NCBI RefSeq assembly: GCF_001050475.1 | Contig: NZ_CP012034.1 | Location: forward strand, 930,001 to 994,000 | DNA length: 64,000 bases | Direction of reading: 5' to 3' | Origin: Companilactobacillus ginsenosidimutans | Lineage (GTDB): Bacteria; Bacillota; Bacilli; Lactobacillales; Lactobacillaceae | Shown here: in pieces, positions 55,402-64,000 of the stretch | Numbering within the stretch: the stretch's first letter is position 1 | Layout: every line of letters starts with the position of its first letter | Notes under the pieces: model-generated | The model's input: only the letters and a program-made list of their open reading frames with translations | The model's database searches: none | What the model was told of the DNA's origin: nothing | Made by a program: the position numbers and the translations under genes

Positions 55402-56190
55402 TTACATTTCCTTTAGTTGATTTAAACTCTTGATAACTTCTGGTAATTCTGAAAGATCATTAATTATATAATCTGCATCAACAGTTTCAAATTGTTGACG
55501 AACCTCTGCACGGACAGCTTCACGTTCATCTTCAGTTAAATTGTTGAAGTCTGATTCGTTAAGTCCCATCAAGCTACTACCATCGATAATTCCAACAGTT
55601 TGAACGCCGGCATTGCGACCTTCTTCGATATCAACAATTGTGTCTCCAACTTTAAGTGCTTCCTCTGGCTTGATTTCTCCAAGTTCAAAAAGAATTTTTT
55701 CAATCATGTCAGGTGCTGGACGACCATTATTATTTACATCAGCAGACGTCAACACAATATCAGGTTTGTAGCCAAGATTGCTTGCTCCACGTTGAACGGC
55801 ATCCATCATTTCAGGTGTATAACCTGTCGTGGTTGCATATTGAATTCCTGAATCTTCAAGAAAATCAATTGTGTCCAATAAATGTGGCTTCAATTCAGTT
55901 TGCTTAACCAAATGTGCCATCAATGCAGACTCGAACATTGTGTATAATTCTTTACGATCATCTTCAGTGGGAAGTTCACCGTACTCATCTTCCCATTGTT
56001 GGCGAATTGTTGGCAATTGCAACATTTCTCCAATATGATCCCACTTAGACATCCCCATAAATTGACGAATCTCTTCATCAGTTGGGTAAATGCTTTTAGT
56101 GTTAAATGCAGCTTTGAAAGCTACCACTGGTGCCAAACTACCATAATCGACAGTAGTTCCGGCCCAATCAAAAATTACAGCTTCAATCAT
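55402..56190 (-). CDS. phnX: Phosphonoacetaldehyde hydrolase
   Basis: 262 aa, HAD superfamily. Nucleophile Asp in FDWAGTTVDYGSLAP, the cap-domain Lys in GMSKWDHI (Schiff-base lysine), and VGDTIVDIEEG. Splits phosphonoacetaldehyde into acetaldehyde and phosphate. Confidence 0.96.
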   Translation of the reverse strand: MIEAVIFDWAGTTVDYGSLAPVVAFKAAFNTKSIYPTDEEIRQFMGMSKWDHIGEMLQLPTIRQQWEDEYGELPTEDDRKELYTMFESALMAHLVKQTELKPHLLDTIDFLEDSGIQYATTTGYTPEMMDAVQRGASNLGYKPDIVLTSADVNNNGRPAPDMIEKILFELGEIKPEEALKVGDTIVDIEEGRNAGVQTVGIIDGSSLMGLNESDFNNLTEDEREAVRAEVRQQFETVDADYIINDLSELPEVIKSLNQLKEM

Positions 56191-56203
56191 TTAATAAACT
56201 CCC

Positions 56204-57070
56204 TTACTTTGCCAAATAATGTTGTCTAATCTTAACAGCAACAAATTCCAAAATCATAGTTGTGAAGATTACCATATATACGATGTATCCTACTTCATGG
56301 AAATCGAAACTCAAACCACTTGTAACAAATAGTTGATATCCAATTCCACCAGCACCTGCAGCGGCTCCAACGGCAACTGCATTCGCAAAATTGATTTCCA
56401 AACGGATGAATGTCCAAGAAACGAGTGAAGGAATAATAGTTGGCCAAACAGCTTGGAAAACAATTGTCCAGAATTTACATCCGGTAACTTTAAGCGCATC
56501 GATTATTGCTGGATCGATTTCTTCAATACTTTCAGAATACGCTTTAGTTAAATATGCAACACTATGAAAACTAAGTCCGAGGATTGCTGCAGTTGGACCT
56601 AATCCAACAGCAATTGAGAAAATCAATGCCCAAAGGATTGTTGGAATTGCACGAACAATCGCCATGACTGCTCTAATCCCCGCACCTAAGTATGCATTTG
56701 TTAAGTTTCTCGAAGCTAGAACAGCTAGGAAGAAACCGACGACTGCACCAATAATTGTCGTCAAAATTGCTAGTAATACACTGACACCTAAAGCTTCAAG
56801 TAATACCATAAATCCATCTGAACCAGCATTTGGTTGTACAAACATTTGCTCAAAAGTCATCATGAGACCCTTGAAAGCTTCTCCCAACTTAACGTTTTCA
56901 GTGTTGAGATGTGTCAAACTATAAATTGTAATTAGAATCAAGCCAATGAAAACTGAGTTAATCATCCACGTGGATGCAGAAGTTTTACGAAGCTTAATTT
57001 TTTTTGGTTGAGGATCTCTATTAAATGAAGGTTTTTGAATGATTGGCTTTGAGCCTTCTCTTGAAATCAT
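56204..57070 (-). CDS. phnE: Phosphonate ABC transporter permease 1
   Basis: 288 aa with about six membrane helices and the binding-protein-dependent transport EAA-like loop (ALKVTGCKFWTIVFQAVWP). Pairs with the second permease. Its start overlaps the stop of the second permease gene by 4 bases. Confidence 0.92.
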   Translation of the reverse strand: MISREGSKPIIQKPSFNRDPQPKKIKLRKTSASTWMINSVFIGLILITIYSLTHLNTENVKLGEAFKGLMMTFEQMFVQPNAGSDGFMVLLEALGVSVLLAILTTIIGAVVGFFLAVLASRNLTNAYLGAGIRAVMAIVRAIPTILWALIFSIAVGLGPTAAILGLSFHSVAYLTKAYSESIEEIDPAIIDALKVTGCKFWTIVFQAVWPTIIPSLVSWTFIRLEINFANAVAVGAAAGAGGIGYQLFVTSGLSFDFHEVGYIVYMVIFTTMILEFVAVKIRQHYLAK

Positions 57071-57870
57071 AAGATCACCTTTCTGATTTGATTCGATAGT
57101 GTTTCTAGTACGATTACAACAACAATGATTGCAAGAACAGTCATCCCTGCTGCATCAAATCGGAAACTCTTATAATACAAATCGAAGATAAATCCAATTC
57201 CTGTACCAGTCAAAATACCTACAAGCGTTGCATCACGAACGTTATTTTCGATCATGTAGAGAATCCAACTAATTAAACTTGGAATTATTTGAGGAATAAC
57301 AGCTTGGAAAATAACCTGGAAATAGCTTGCTCCAGTAGCTTTTAAAGCAAGCATAGCTTCACCTGCTTCATCCTCAATAATTTCCATAAATGCACGCATT
57401 AGAAAACCAACAGTCATTAATAATAAAGCTAGAAAACCAGTAAAGTTGCTTTGTTTAAATGAGAACAATAAGATCATTGCCCAAGCAACTAAAGGAATAT
57501 TTCTAAAGAACGATGCAATACCACGTACTAGTATTTGAGTAAACTTATTAATACCAGTTGCTTTAGAGCCAACGATTGCAAAGAAAATTGCAATAATTCC
57601 GGCTACAACGACTGATGCAATTGACATCAAAACAGTTTCAAACAACTTTGTCATTATTTGTGGCAAGTACGACATTGAATTTTGAGTTGGTTGGAAATTA
57701 ATTAACAACCAGGAGAATGCCTTGGGAATAGACAATGCTCCTTCAAATGTATCAAATTGTAAAATGAAACATCCTACAACGTAAATAGCCCCGATAATTG
57801 CTATTACACCAGTTTGCATCAATCTCTTTTTGCCAAGGTAATGTGTTGCACTTAATTTTTGTTGATTCAT
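57067..57870 (-). CDS. phnE: Phosphonate ABC transporter permease 2
   Basis: 267 aa, six membrane helices, EAA-like loop ALKATGASYFQVIFQAVIP. Overlaps phnC by one base and the other permease by four, so translation is coupled. Two distinct PhnE-type subunits form the channel. Confidence 0.92.
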   Translation of the reverse strand: MNQQKLSATHYLGKKRLMQTGVIAIIGAIYVVGCFILQFDTFEGALSIPKAFSWLLINFQPTQNSMSYLPQIMTKLFETVLMSIASVVVAGIIAIFFAIVGSKATGINKFTQILVRGIASFFRNIPLVAWAMILLFSFKQSNFTGFLALLLMTVGFLMRAFMEIIEDEAGEAMLALKATGASYFQVIFQAVIPQIIPSLISWILYMIENNVRDATLVGILTGTGIGFIFDLYYKSFRFDAAGMTVLAIIVVVIVLETLSNQIRKVIL

Positions 57871-58625
57871 TAAGCTAGCTCCTTAGCTGCAGCTGCTCCA
57901 TAAAGCTCAGCAATTGCTGCTTGATCTAACTTGTCCGCTGAATCATTAAAAATCATTTCACCGTGACGAATACCAATAATTTGATCAGCGTGTTGTTTTG
58001 CCAAATCAATTTGATGCAAGTTAGCAATACAAATAATGTTATATTCGTCAGTCAACTGTTTAAGTAACTTCATTACATTTTGTGCTGAAGCAGGATCCAG
58101 GGATGCAATTGGTTCATCACAAAGGATAACCTTTGGATGTTGAATCAATGCTCTGGCGATACCTACTCTTTGCTTTTGACCACCACTTAATTCAGAACAA
58201 CGTTGAAGCGCAAATTCTGATAGACCAACTTTGTCAAGAAGATCCAATGCTTCTTTCTTTTCATCTTCAGTATAGTGACCCATTACGCCTGCAAGTGTTG
58301 ACTTATATCCGAGTCGACCATGAAGAACGTTTTCTAGAACAGTTAATCTTTCAACAAGATTGTAGTTTTGGAAAATCATTCCAATTTGACGACGTAATTT
58401 TCTCAATTCCTTCTTATTTGCCGAACGAATATCTTCACCGTCAAGAAGAATCTCACCATCATCATCCTTGATAAGTTGATTCAAGCTTCTAAGAATTGTA
58501 GTTTTACCTGCCCCTGATGGGCCAATGATTGCTACAAAATTACCTGGATCAATTTTAAAAGAAATATCAGTCAAAGCTGGTTTATCCTTTTGGTAACTCT
58601 TCGCTAAGTTTTTTACTTCCAGCAT
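57870..58625 (-). CDS. phnC: Phosphonate ABC transporter ATP-binding protein
   Basis: 251 aa. Walker A GPSGAGKTT, signature LSGGQKQRVGIARAL, Walker B VILCDEPIASLD. Energises the PhnDCEE importer. GGAGG precedes the ATG. Confidence 0.95.
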   Translation of the reverse strand: MLEVKNLAKSYQKDKPALTDISFKIDPGNFVAIIGPSGAGKTTILRSLNQLIKDDDGEILLDGEDIRSANKKELRKLRRQIGMIFQNYNLVERLTVLENVLHGRLGYKSTLAGVMGHYTEDEKKEALDLLDKVGLSEFALQRCSELSGGQKQRVGIARALIQHPKVILCDEPIASLDPASAQNVMKLLKQLTDEYNIICIANLHQIDLAKQHADQIIGIRHGEMIFNDSADKLDQAAIAELYGAAAAKELA

Positions 58626-58643
58626 CGTAATGCCTCCTATATA

Positions 58644-59696
58644 CTATTTACCGATTAATTCGTGAGTTGGTTTGTACCAGTTGTCGTCAACTTTAAGAAG
58701 TTGTGACTTAGGACCCTTCTTGTGGAACAATGCTGCTTGTTTTGAACCATCTTTAGCAAATAACTTAGCATCGTTAGATACTTCTTCTGAAGTAAATAGA
58801 TCTTGGATAGCTTTACGATCTTTTTCGCCAAGTGCTTTTGTATTAACTGCTAGAGGACCATTTTGAACTGGAAGAACTGAGATACTTACAACACTCTTAC
58901 CATGGAAATCTGTGAATGGAGCAGCTGCATCGTCACGAACTGTGAACTTGGCACCGGCTTCACCATAGTCACCAGAAGTAACTTTCATGAATGGTGTTAA
59001 ATCAATATCATCGAATGCTGCAACGTCTACGTCACCCTTCAACAAGTTAACTGCTGAACCTGGATGTGAGTTACCATAAAGAACTTTACTGAAGAACTTG
59101 CCACCCTCTGTGAATGAATCTTTGTTCTTCAACTTAAATGCTTTTTGAATTTCATATGTTGGAACTGCGAAACCTGAAGTTGAACTTGATGAAACGAATG
59201 AAATCTTCTTACCTTTGATACCTTCAATATTGAACTTACCATCTTTCTTGTAACTGTCAGCTTCCTTTTCAGGAACCATCAAGTATGAACGATATGAAGC
59301 ACCCTTGAATGTACCATCTGGACCAGATTCTGTAAGTAATGGTTCAACAGCTTTGTTTAAGCCACGAGCCTTGATATATCCATCAGCACCCATAAATGCT
59401 AATTGAGCTTTACCTGAAGCGATTGCTTCGATAGCTACGTTATAATCTGTAGTTGTTTTAATTTCAACTTTCTTACCAGTAGCTTTTTCTAATTTAGCTT
59501 TTAATTCATTACGTGAAGCTAAGTAGTCTTTTGCTGATTCATTTGGGTAAAATACAATTGAAATCTTCTTTGAATCACTACCACCATTTGCTGAACTACT
59601 CTTTCCTGAGCATCCGGCTAATGTTCCACCTAATAAGGCCATCAACATTACCCCTAAACAAATCGTTAAAAACCGCCCTTTTTTCATAAAAACCAT
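58644..59696 (-). CDS. phnD: Phosphonate ABC transporter substrate-binding lipoprotein
   Basis: 350 aa. Lipoprotein signal with basic KKGR, hydrophobic core and lipobox LAGC (Cys about 29), then a PhnD-type periplasmic-binding fold with IVFYPNESAKDYL. The ATG at 59696 has AGGA eight bases upstream; a second ATG three codons later is possible. First gene of the operon; a Pho-box-like cluster lies upstream. Confidence 0.93.
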   Translation of the reverse strand: MVFMKKGRFLTICLGVMLMALLGGTLAGCSGKSSSANGGSDSKKISIVFYPNESAKDYLASRNELKAKLEKATGKKVEIKTTTDYNVAIEAIASGKAQLAFMGADGYIKARGLNKAVEPLLTESGPDGTFKGASYRSYLMVPEKEADSYKKDGKFNIEGIKGKKISFVSSSSTSGFAVPTYEIQKAFKLKNKDSFTEGGKFFSKVLYGNSHPGSAVNLLKGDVDVAAFDDIDLTPFMKVTSGDYGEAGAKFTVRDDAAAPFTDFHGKSVVSISVLPVQNGPLAVNTKALGEKDRKAIQDLFTSEEVSNDAKLFAKDGSKQAALFHKKGPKSQLLKVDDNWYKPTHELIGK

Positions 59697-59750
59697 ACCA
59701 ACTTTCCTACAACATATTTTTTTAGAACATCTAATAGACTACCAAGTGAA

Positions 59751-59798
59751 TGTATATACAATGTTTATTAAATGTAAAGATTTCTACACATTGTAAAG
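59751..59798 (-). promoter_or_regulatory. Pho-box-like repeat cluster for phnD
   Basis: On the minus strand CTTTACA (59773-59779), ATAAACA (59762-59768) and ATATACA (59751-59757) lie at exact 11-base steps (7 + 4), the PhoB/PhoP binding geometry; another CTTTACA is at 59792-59798. Regulation by a PhoPR system is inferred; no regulator gene is in the window. Confidence 0.55.
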
Positions 59799-59815
59799 AT
59801 TTGGCTTTATATTTT

Positions 59816-59833
59816 CTTTACATGGTCTTTACA
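59816..59833 (+). promoter_or_regulatory. Plus-strand Pho-box-like repeat
   Basis: CTTTACATGGTCTTTACA: two perfect 7-mers, 4-base spacer. It faces the small reading frame at 59873, with GATAAT (59839-59844) just downstream. Confidence 0.5.
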
Positions 59834-59872
59834 AAGTTGATAATAGGCAGTTTAAAGGTGATAGAACACACA

Positions 59873-60010
59873 ATGAAAGAAAATGAAAATTATATATTCT
59901 TGTATCATTTTAATGAAAATAGCAAATTAAATTCCATTAGAACGACAACAACAACGAAAACATGTATTTGTATATCTGAAAAAATTGATACTTGCCGGTT
60001 ACTGTGTTGA
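59873..60010 (+). CDS. Possible 45-aa cysteine-rich peptide gene
   Basis: ATG preceded at 11 bases by AAAGGTG; 45 residues: charged N-terminal half with aromatic residues, then a run of five Thr and CICISEKIDTC plus CRLLC-type ends (four Cys). A terminator follows 14 bases after the stop and a Pho-box-like repeat precedes it. No family recognised; could be a chance frame in AT-rich DNA. Confidence 0.35.
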   Translation: MKENENYIFLYHFNENSKLNSIRTTTTTKTCICISEKIDTCRLLC

Positions 60011-60023
60011 TACATATAAAAAA

Positions 60024-60057
60024 AGACGCATTCCACAATTTAGGAATGCGTCATTAT
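60024..60057. terminator. Terminator
   Basis: GACGCATTCC pairs with GGAATGCGTC, T7 on the minus strand; serves the SRAP gene and possibly the small peptide frame. Confidence 0.85.
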
Positions 60058-60621
60058 TTAATTTTCTTGAGAATCAAGCATAGGCATATCCGCACTAAGC
60101 ATTTTTTCAGCAAAATTGTCATCATAAATCCAACGATTAATCTGATCCTTAGCCAAAATAAGTGGCATACGATCATGTATCTTTATCATTGATTCATTTG
60201 GTTTAGTAGTAAATAAAATGCTCTGAGGAACCTCATTGAAGTAATTGAAGCATCCACCAATAAACAAAGTAGTAGGTTTATTGTCAAAATTAAATCTGAA
60301 TTTTGTCTTATCCTCCGACCACTCAAAGAAACCTGTTGTGGGATAAACACACCTTCGTTTATTAAACGAATCGGCAAACATAGGCTTTTGTCTAACTGTT
60401 TCAGATCGAGCATTTATTAAATTCTGCCCAGGTTTAAATCCAGGGAATCCCCACTTCATACCTACAACCTTAACTTGTTTTTCACCAGCAACTATCAATG
60501 CTGTTTCATCTGTGGGAAAAATTTCACCAGTCTTTGGATGATATCCATTGCCTAATGCTAAATTGTAAATGCGATAAACCTCAGGATTTTGTTCTGGTTC
60601 AAACATGAATCGACCACACAT
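60058..60621 (-). CDS. SRAP/HMCES family protein (abasic-site DNA-protein crosslinker)
   Basis: 187 aa. Starts MCGRF with the catalytic Cys2 after Met removal, NARSET (about 70-75), CVYPTTGFFEW and HDRMPLIL. It shields abasic sites in single-stranded DNA by covalent linkage (YedK/HMCES type). Confidence 0.93.
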   Translation of the reverse strand: MCGRFMFEPEQNPEVYRIYNLALGNGYHPKTGEIFPTDETALIVAGEKQVKVVGMKWGFPGFKPGQNLINARSETVRQKPMFADSFNKRRCVYPTTGFFEWSEDKTKFRFNFDNKPTTLFIGGCFNYFNEVPQSILFTTKPNESMIKIHDRMPLILAKDQINRWIYDDNFAEKMLSADMPMLDSQEN

Positions 60622-60687
60622 TCGTTAATCCTCCACTTTATTAATACATATAATGTTAAATTTAATTACCATTATACTCGAGTGAAT

Positions 60688-61515
60688 TTAATCCTGTTGT
60701 CTCTGCTGGTATAAGTTTTCTAAAATATCTTTGTTTCTCCAATCAGTACCAATAGCACTTAATTCACCATTATTATACAGAAGAAGTTCTCCATTCCCTA
60801 TATATTCAACGTATGGATATTCCTCTATAGGTTTCAAACTAAAAGTGTCGATATCAACTAATTGATAATGAACTTCACGTTCATATTCAAAAATAATTTT
60901 GCTTTGTGGAGTGTGTGCCACAATTTGATTTGTGACATCGATTGACGGTAATTTGATTAAGTCGCTGAAGTCCGCCCAAATGACACTACCAGTCGGACCA
61001 AGGCCACCTCTTGAACCCTCTTGGCTAGCTATTTCACTGACCCAACGAATATCTTTTTCATCTAAAGTTAATTTCCTGTGATGCCATCTTTTGGGCTTAC
61101 TTCCTCGAATATATCCGGCATGTGATACCAAGAAATCATCTAGTTGAAATGATATTTGAATACCCAACTCTATGAGCTTTTGAGAAATAACCTCAGATAT
61201 ATCCTGATTATTTGGCAACATATAGAAGTTTTCGTGCAATGAATAATTTTTTAATTCACCCGTTAGGTAAGGTGCATCATGATTTCCTAGCAACGGAATT
61301 ACTTTGATATCAGCAGATTCCATCTTCTTTTTCCACCCAATCAAATAATTCAACTCGTCTAAATATAATTGTGGATTATGCTCACAATCATAATCATCTA
61401 AATAGTCTCCCATTAGAATAATCTGTTTTGCCCCGTGCTCATTCACAGCCTTTTCGACCATAGGTAACATAATTCTTGATTTTAAATGAATATCACCAAC
61501 TAAGATAGTTTGCAT
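60688..61515 (-). CDS. Metallophosphoesterase
   Basis: 275 aa, calcineurin-like fold: GDIHLK, GDYLDDYD and LGNHDAP are the metal-binding motifs. Substrate unknown. Confidence 0.88.
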   Translation of the reverse strand: MQTILVGDIHLKSRIMLPMVEKAVNEHGAKQIILMGDYLDDYDCEHNPQLYLDELNYLIGWKKKMESADIKVIPLLGNHDAPYLTGELKNYSLHENFYMLPNNQDISEVISQKLIELGIQISFQLDDFLVSHAGYIRGSKPKRWHHRKLTLDEKDIRWVSEIASQEGSRGGLGPTGSVIWADFSDLIKLPSIDVTNQIVAHTPQSKIIFEYEREVHYQLVDIDTFSLKPIEEYPYVEYIGNGELLLYNNGELSAIGTDWRNKDILENLYQQRQQD

Positions 61516-61668
61516 TCTTCATCCTCCAAGATAAAAGTTTAAAACTGTATTGATGGTAAATTGATCTTCAAAACGAATGACATCAATTAGTATACTCAGA
61601 ATTCATTAACTTTCCCCACGATATGGCAATCGAACTTTTTATAAAAATCATCAAAAAATCGATACAAA

Positions 61669-61700
61669 AAAACACCCGTCTAACGACGAGTGCTTCAAAA
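61669..61700 (-). terminator. Terminator after rpsI
   Basis: GAAGCACTCGTCGTT with GACGGGTGTTTTTTT on the minus strand. Confidence 0.8.
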
Positions 61701-61721
61701 GTATAATATTTGAGATTTGTA

Positions 61722-62114
61722 TTAACGTTTTGAGAATTGTGAAGCCTTACGAGCTTTCTTAAGACCTGGTTTCTTACGTTCCTTCATACGAGGGTCACGT
61801 GTTAAGAGTCCAGCACTCTTAAGTGCTGATCTAAAGTCAGGGTCGACATTTAGAAGTGCTCTTGCAATACCATGTCTGATTGCTCCAGCTTGTCCTGAAA
61901 AACCGCCACCATTAACGTTAGCAATAACGTCATAGTTTGCGCCTGTTTCAGTAATATCCAAAGGTTGTTTCATATCAGCAATCAAATTGTCAAAAGGAAT
62001 ATAGTCATTGACATCTCTCTTGTTAATAGTAATCTTACCGTTTCCTGGAACTAATCGAACACGCGCAACTGAGTCTTTGCGACGGCCTGTTCCAGCATAA
62101 AATACATCTGCCAA
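61722..62114 (-). CDS. rpsI: 30S ribosomal protein S9
   Basis: 130 aa. [20 protein letters not shown]-terminus, [19 protein letters not shown], and the basic [14 protein letters not shown] end that reaches the P site. Follows rplM. Confidence 0.97.
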   Translation of the reverse strand: MADVFYAGTGRRKDSVARVRLVPGNGKITINKRDVNDYIPFDNLIADMKQPLDITETGANYDVIANVNGGGFSGQAGAIRHGIARALLNVDPDFRSALKSAGLLTRDPRMKERKKPGLKKARKASQFSKR

Positions 62115-62127
62115 AATTTTTTCCTCC

Positions 62128-62571
62128 TTAGATTAGTTTGTTGATATCCAATGCTTCTGGATTTTGTGCTTGGTTCTTGTGTTCTGAACCTGCATAAACA
62201 TGCAACTTCAAAATTTGTTGACGGCCAAGACTGTTATGTGGCAACATACCACGAATTGAATCTTCGATCAAACGTTCTGGTGTCTTGTCTCTCTTTTCAC
62301 CAGCACTAATACTCTTCAACCCACCTGGGTGGTCTGAATGAGAATAATAGATCTTATTCTTAGCTTTCTTACCTGTTAATTTAACTTTTTCTGCATTGAT
62401 GATAATAACATTATCACCTGTATCAACGTTAGGTGTGTAAGTTGGCTTGTTCTTACCTCTAAGAATAGCAGCAACAACTGATGAAATTCTACCAAGAACA
62501 ACGTCAGTTGCATCAACTACATACCATTTACGTTCAACTTCACTTGCTTTTGCTAATGGTGTTGTACGCAT
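62128..62571 (-). CDS. rplM: 50S ribosomal protein L13
   Basis: 147 aa from ATG 62571 after [30 protein letters not shown] and [20 protein letters not shown] are signatures. Operon rplM-rpsI. Confidence 0.96.
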   Translation of the reverse strand: MRTTPLAKASEVERKWYVVDATDVVLGRISSVVAAILRGKNKPTYTPNVDTGDNVIIINAEKVKLTGKKAKNKIYYSHSDHPGGLKSISAGEKRDKTPERLIEDSIRGMLPHNSLGRQQILKLHVYAGSEHKNQAQNPEALDINKLI

Positions 62572-62574
62572 TTG

Positions 62575-62644
62575 TTTTCCTCCAAATTTCTGTCTGTTTG
62601 ACACTCAATAAGATTCCGGGGCTTATCGTGGGGCAAACAATACC
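62575..62644 (-). promoter_or_regulatory. L13 leader RNA
   Basis: The 70-nt leader contains TTTGCCCC, ACGATAAGCCCCGGAATC and a distal CAAAC that can pair with GTTTG, consistent with the Firmicute L13 leader element. Boundaries are approximate. Confidence 0.55.
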
Positions 62645-62651
62645 AGGTACA

Positions 62652-62680
62652 ATATTACTTGGTATTCCCACATATGTCAA
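62652..62680 (-). promoter_or_regulatory. Promoter of rplM-rpsI
   Basis: -35 TTGACA (62675-62680), 17-base spacer, -10 TAATAT (62652-62657) on the minus strand. Confidence 0.8.
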
Positions 62681-62698
62681 TATCATAACTTGTATTTA

Positions 62699-63442
62699 TC
62701 AATAAAAAACTTCTTTTAAATATAGCCCACTAGCAGGTGCTGTTCCACGGGCTTCTTGACGATCTTTTACTTCAAATAACCGTTGAAAATCATGTACTGG
62801 ACGTCGACCGTTACCTATTTCTAATAACGTGGCAACTAATATTCTCACCATATTGTATAAAAACCCGTTACCTGTAAACTCGAATACTAATTCATTACTA
62901 TCTTCTAAATACTTAACATTTGCATCATAGATGGTACGAACCTTATTCTCAATAACCCCACCAGATGCAGCAAAACTTGTGAAATCATGTTCTCCAATGA
63001 GGTCAACGATTGCATCCTCTATCTTATGAACATCGAGTGAGTACGGATAATGTCCTGTATAAAATCGCTTAAACGGATCAGTGTAATGACCACAGTCTAC
63101 TCTATAAGAGTACGTTTTCTTTTTAACACCAAATCTGGCATGAAAGTCATCCGCGACTATTTCTGATTTTTTTGTTATTACATCCAGTGGCAATAAAGAG
63201 TTCACAGCTTTTAGCATGCTATCGGCAGGAATATTACCTGGATACTGAAACGAAACAACTTGTCCAAAAGCATGCACACCCGCATCAGTTCTACCTGAAC
63301 CAAGTACCTCGACATGTTTACCTTTAGTCATCTTGGATAAAACTTTTTCTAAAATGCCTTGAACTGTTCTCTGATCTGGCTGTCTTTGAAAGCCATGAAA
63401 GTTTGAACCATCATAGGCAATAGTCAATTTATAGTTTGTCAT
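62699..63442 (-). CDS. truA: tRNA pseudouridine synthase A
   Basis: 247 aa. Catalytic Asp in [14 protein letters not shown] (about 48-61). Modifies positions 38-40. Its start overlaps the ecfT stop by 4 bases. Confidence 0.96.
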   Translation of the reverse strand: MTNYKLTIAYDGSNFHGFQRQPDQRTVQGILEKVLSKMTKGKHVEVLGSGRTDAGVHAFGQVVSFQYPGNIPADSMLKAVNSLLPLDVITKKSEIVADDFHARFGVKKKTYSYRVDCGHYTDPFKRFYTGHYPYSLDVHKIEDAIVDLIGEHDFTSFAASGGVIENKVRTIYDANVKYLEDSNELVFEFTGNGFLYNMVRILVATLLEIGNGRRPVHDFQRLFEVKDRQEARGTAPASGLYLKEVFY

Positions 63443-64000
63443 TTGTAGCTCCGTAGCAATAATAAAATTATTGTGATGACGACCATGAATAATATGGTCA
63501 AATTATCGCGTCTGGACCACTTTAGTACACGGTACTTACTTCTGCCCTCGCCGTCTTTATAACCACGTGACTCCATGGCTATGGCCAAATCATAGGCAAT
63601 TGAAAAACTACTTACGAAAAGTGGAATCAAAATAGGTACGAACGACTTGATTCGTTTGATTAGTCCACCTTCGCCGAAGTCGACACCACGTGCACGCTGT
63701 GCATCCATTATTTTGGTCGTCTCATCTATTAACAACGGCACGAATCTTAATGCAATCGACAACATTAAAGCTACCTGTGTTACTGGGAACTTTACAACCT
63801 TCAAAGGCTTGAGAATGCTCTCGATTGAATCGGATATTTCGATAGGTGTGGTTGTTAATGTTAACAAGGTGGAGATAAAAATGATTAAGACGAAACGCAT
63901 AAAGATGTATGCAGCAATTACCAAACCTTCTTTTGACAACGTTAAGAATGCCCAATGCCAAATTGGATGACTGCTGGGCGTGAAGAACGCCTGTAACGCG
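63439..64000 (-). CDS. ecfT: ECF transporter transmembrane protein EcfT (5' end outside window)
   Basis: The frame is open to the window edge and includes upstream residues [21 protein letters not shown] before the apparent start at 63939, so the visible 187 codons are the C-terminal part of EcfT. Coupling motifs AQRARGVDF and [13 protein letters not shown] (two A-R-G type boxes) contact the EcfA ATPases. It would energise S components such as FolT at 11078-11611. Confidence 0.93.
   Translation of the reverse strand, partial: ALQAFFTPSSHPIWHWAFLTLSKEGLVIAAYIFMRFVLIIFISTLLTLTTTPIEISDSIESILKPLKVVKFPVTQVALMLSIALRFVPLLIDETTKIMDAQRARGVDFGEGGLIKRIKSFVPILIPLFVSSFSIAYDLAIAMESRGYKDGEGRSKYRVLKWSRRDNLTILFMVVITIILLLLRSYK

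Noticed and set aside
63439..63939. ecfT as a short, truncated gene
   Set aside because: The frame continues in-frame to the window edge with EcfT-like residues, so the apparent truncation is only the window boundary.

Overview
The window is a 64 kb low-GC chromosomal segment from a member of the Lactobacillaceae. Evidence: a mannose-family PTS operon with the DUF956 gene, the cytosolic peptidases PepC and PepX, an acyl-ACP thioesterase after rsmI, a folate ECF S component, a sigH-like gene between rlmB and rpmG, and strong AGGAGG-type ribosome binding sites. A Companilactobacillus-type species is my guess, not something the sequence proves.

Layout. 1-375: the 3' tip of a probable CPBP membrane protease and a pediocin-type immunity gene. 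412-5329: manLMN, DUF956 and manA. 5360-11015: rex and ydiF (ABC-F) and the tsaD-rimI-tsaB block, with a small bacteriocin/immunity cassette between ydiF and tsaD. 11078-11765: folT with a tetrahydrofolate riboswitch. 11836-20902: two housekeeping runs (thioesterase, rsmI, yabA, holB, darA, tmk; then yaaL, recR, ebfC, dnaX, SRP RNA, tadA, membrane protein, methyltransferase). 20977-24411: rplL, rplJ, rplA, rplK, nusG, secE, rpmG with ribosomal-protein leader RNAs. 24505-32456: sigH, rlmB, mrnC, cysS, gltX, yacL, radA, dut. 32580-40099: plus-strand GNAT, rpiA, pepC, pepX and kup, with three copies of a structured repeat. 40350-49505: metabolic, transport and regulatory genes including aspA, an Lrp-type regulator, gpmA, a CDF transporter, a secreted M13 peptidase and a MarR/flavin reductase pair. 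49739-50760: an IS30-type insertion sequence. 51106-54191: amino-acid permease, DegV and small proteins. 54300-59696: a complete 2-aminoethylphosphonate operon (phnDCEEXW). 60058-64000: SRAP protein, phosphoesterase, rpsI, rplM, truA and the 3' part of ecfT.

How the genes work together. ManLMN imports mannose/glucose and ManA links mannose-6-P to glycolysis. PhnDCEE imports 2-AEP, PhnW and PhnX degrade it to acetaldehyde and phosphate, and a cluster of Pho-box-like repeats lies upstream. TsaB/TsaD serve t6A synthesis. HolB, DnaX, YabA, RecR and EbfC are replication/repair factors. PepC, PepX and the M13 peptidase serve peptide use.

Most notable: (1) a two-gene class II bacteriocin cassette (8138-8572) whose structural gene carries a single in-frame stop in an otherwise textbook double-glycine leader; (2) a 120-nt element in three copies (34959-35079, 35088-35207, 40100-40220) whose stems covary, placed directly after stop codons; (3) a large palindromic three-way-junction element at 15841-15993; (4) paired L1-binding RNA mimics before rplK and rplA; (5) a possible 45-aa Cys-rich peptide gene divergent from phnD. 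No tRNA gene, CRISPR array or phage module was seen.
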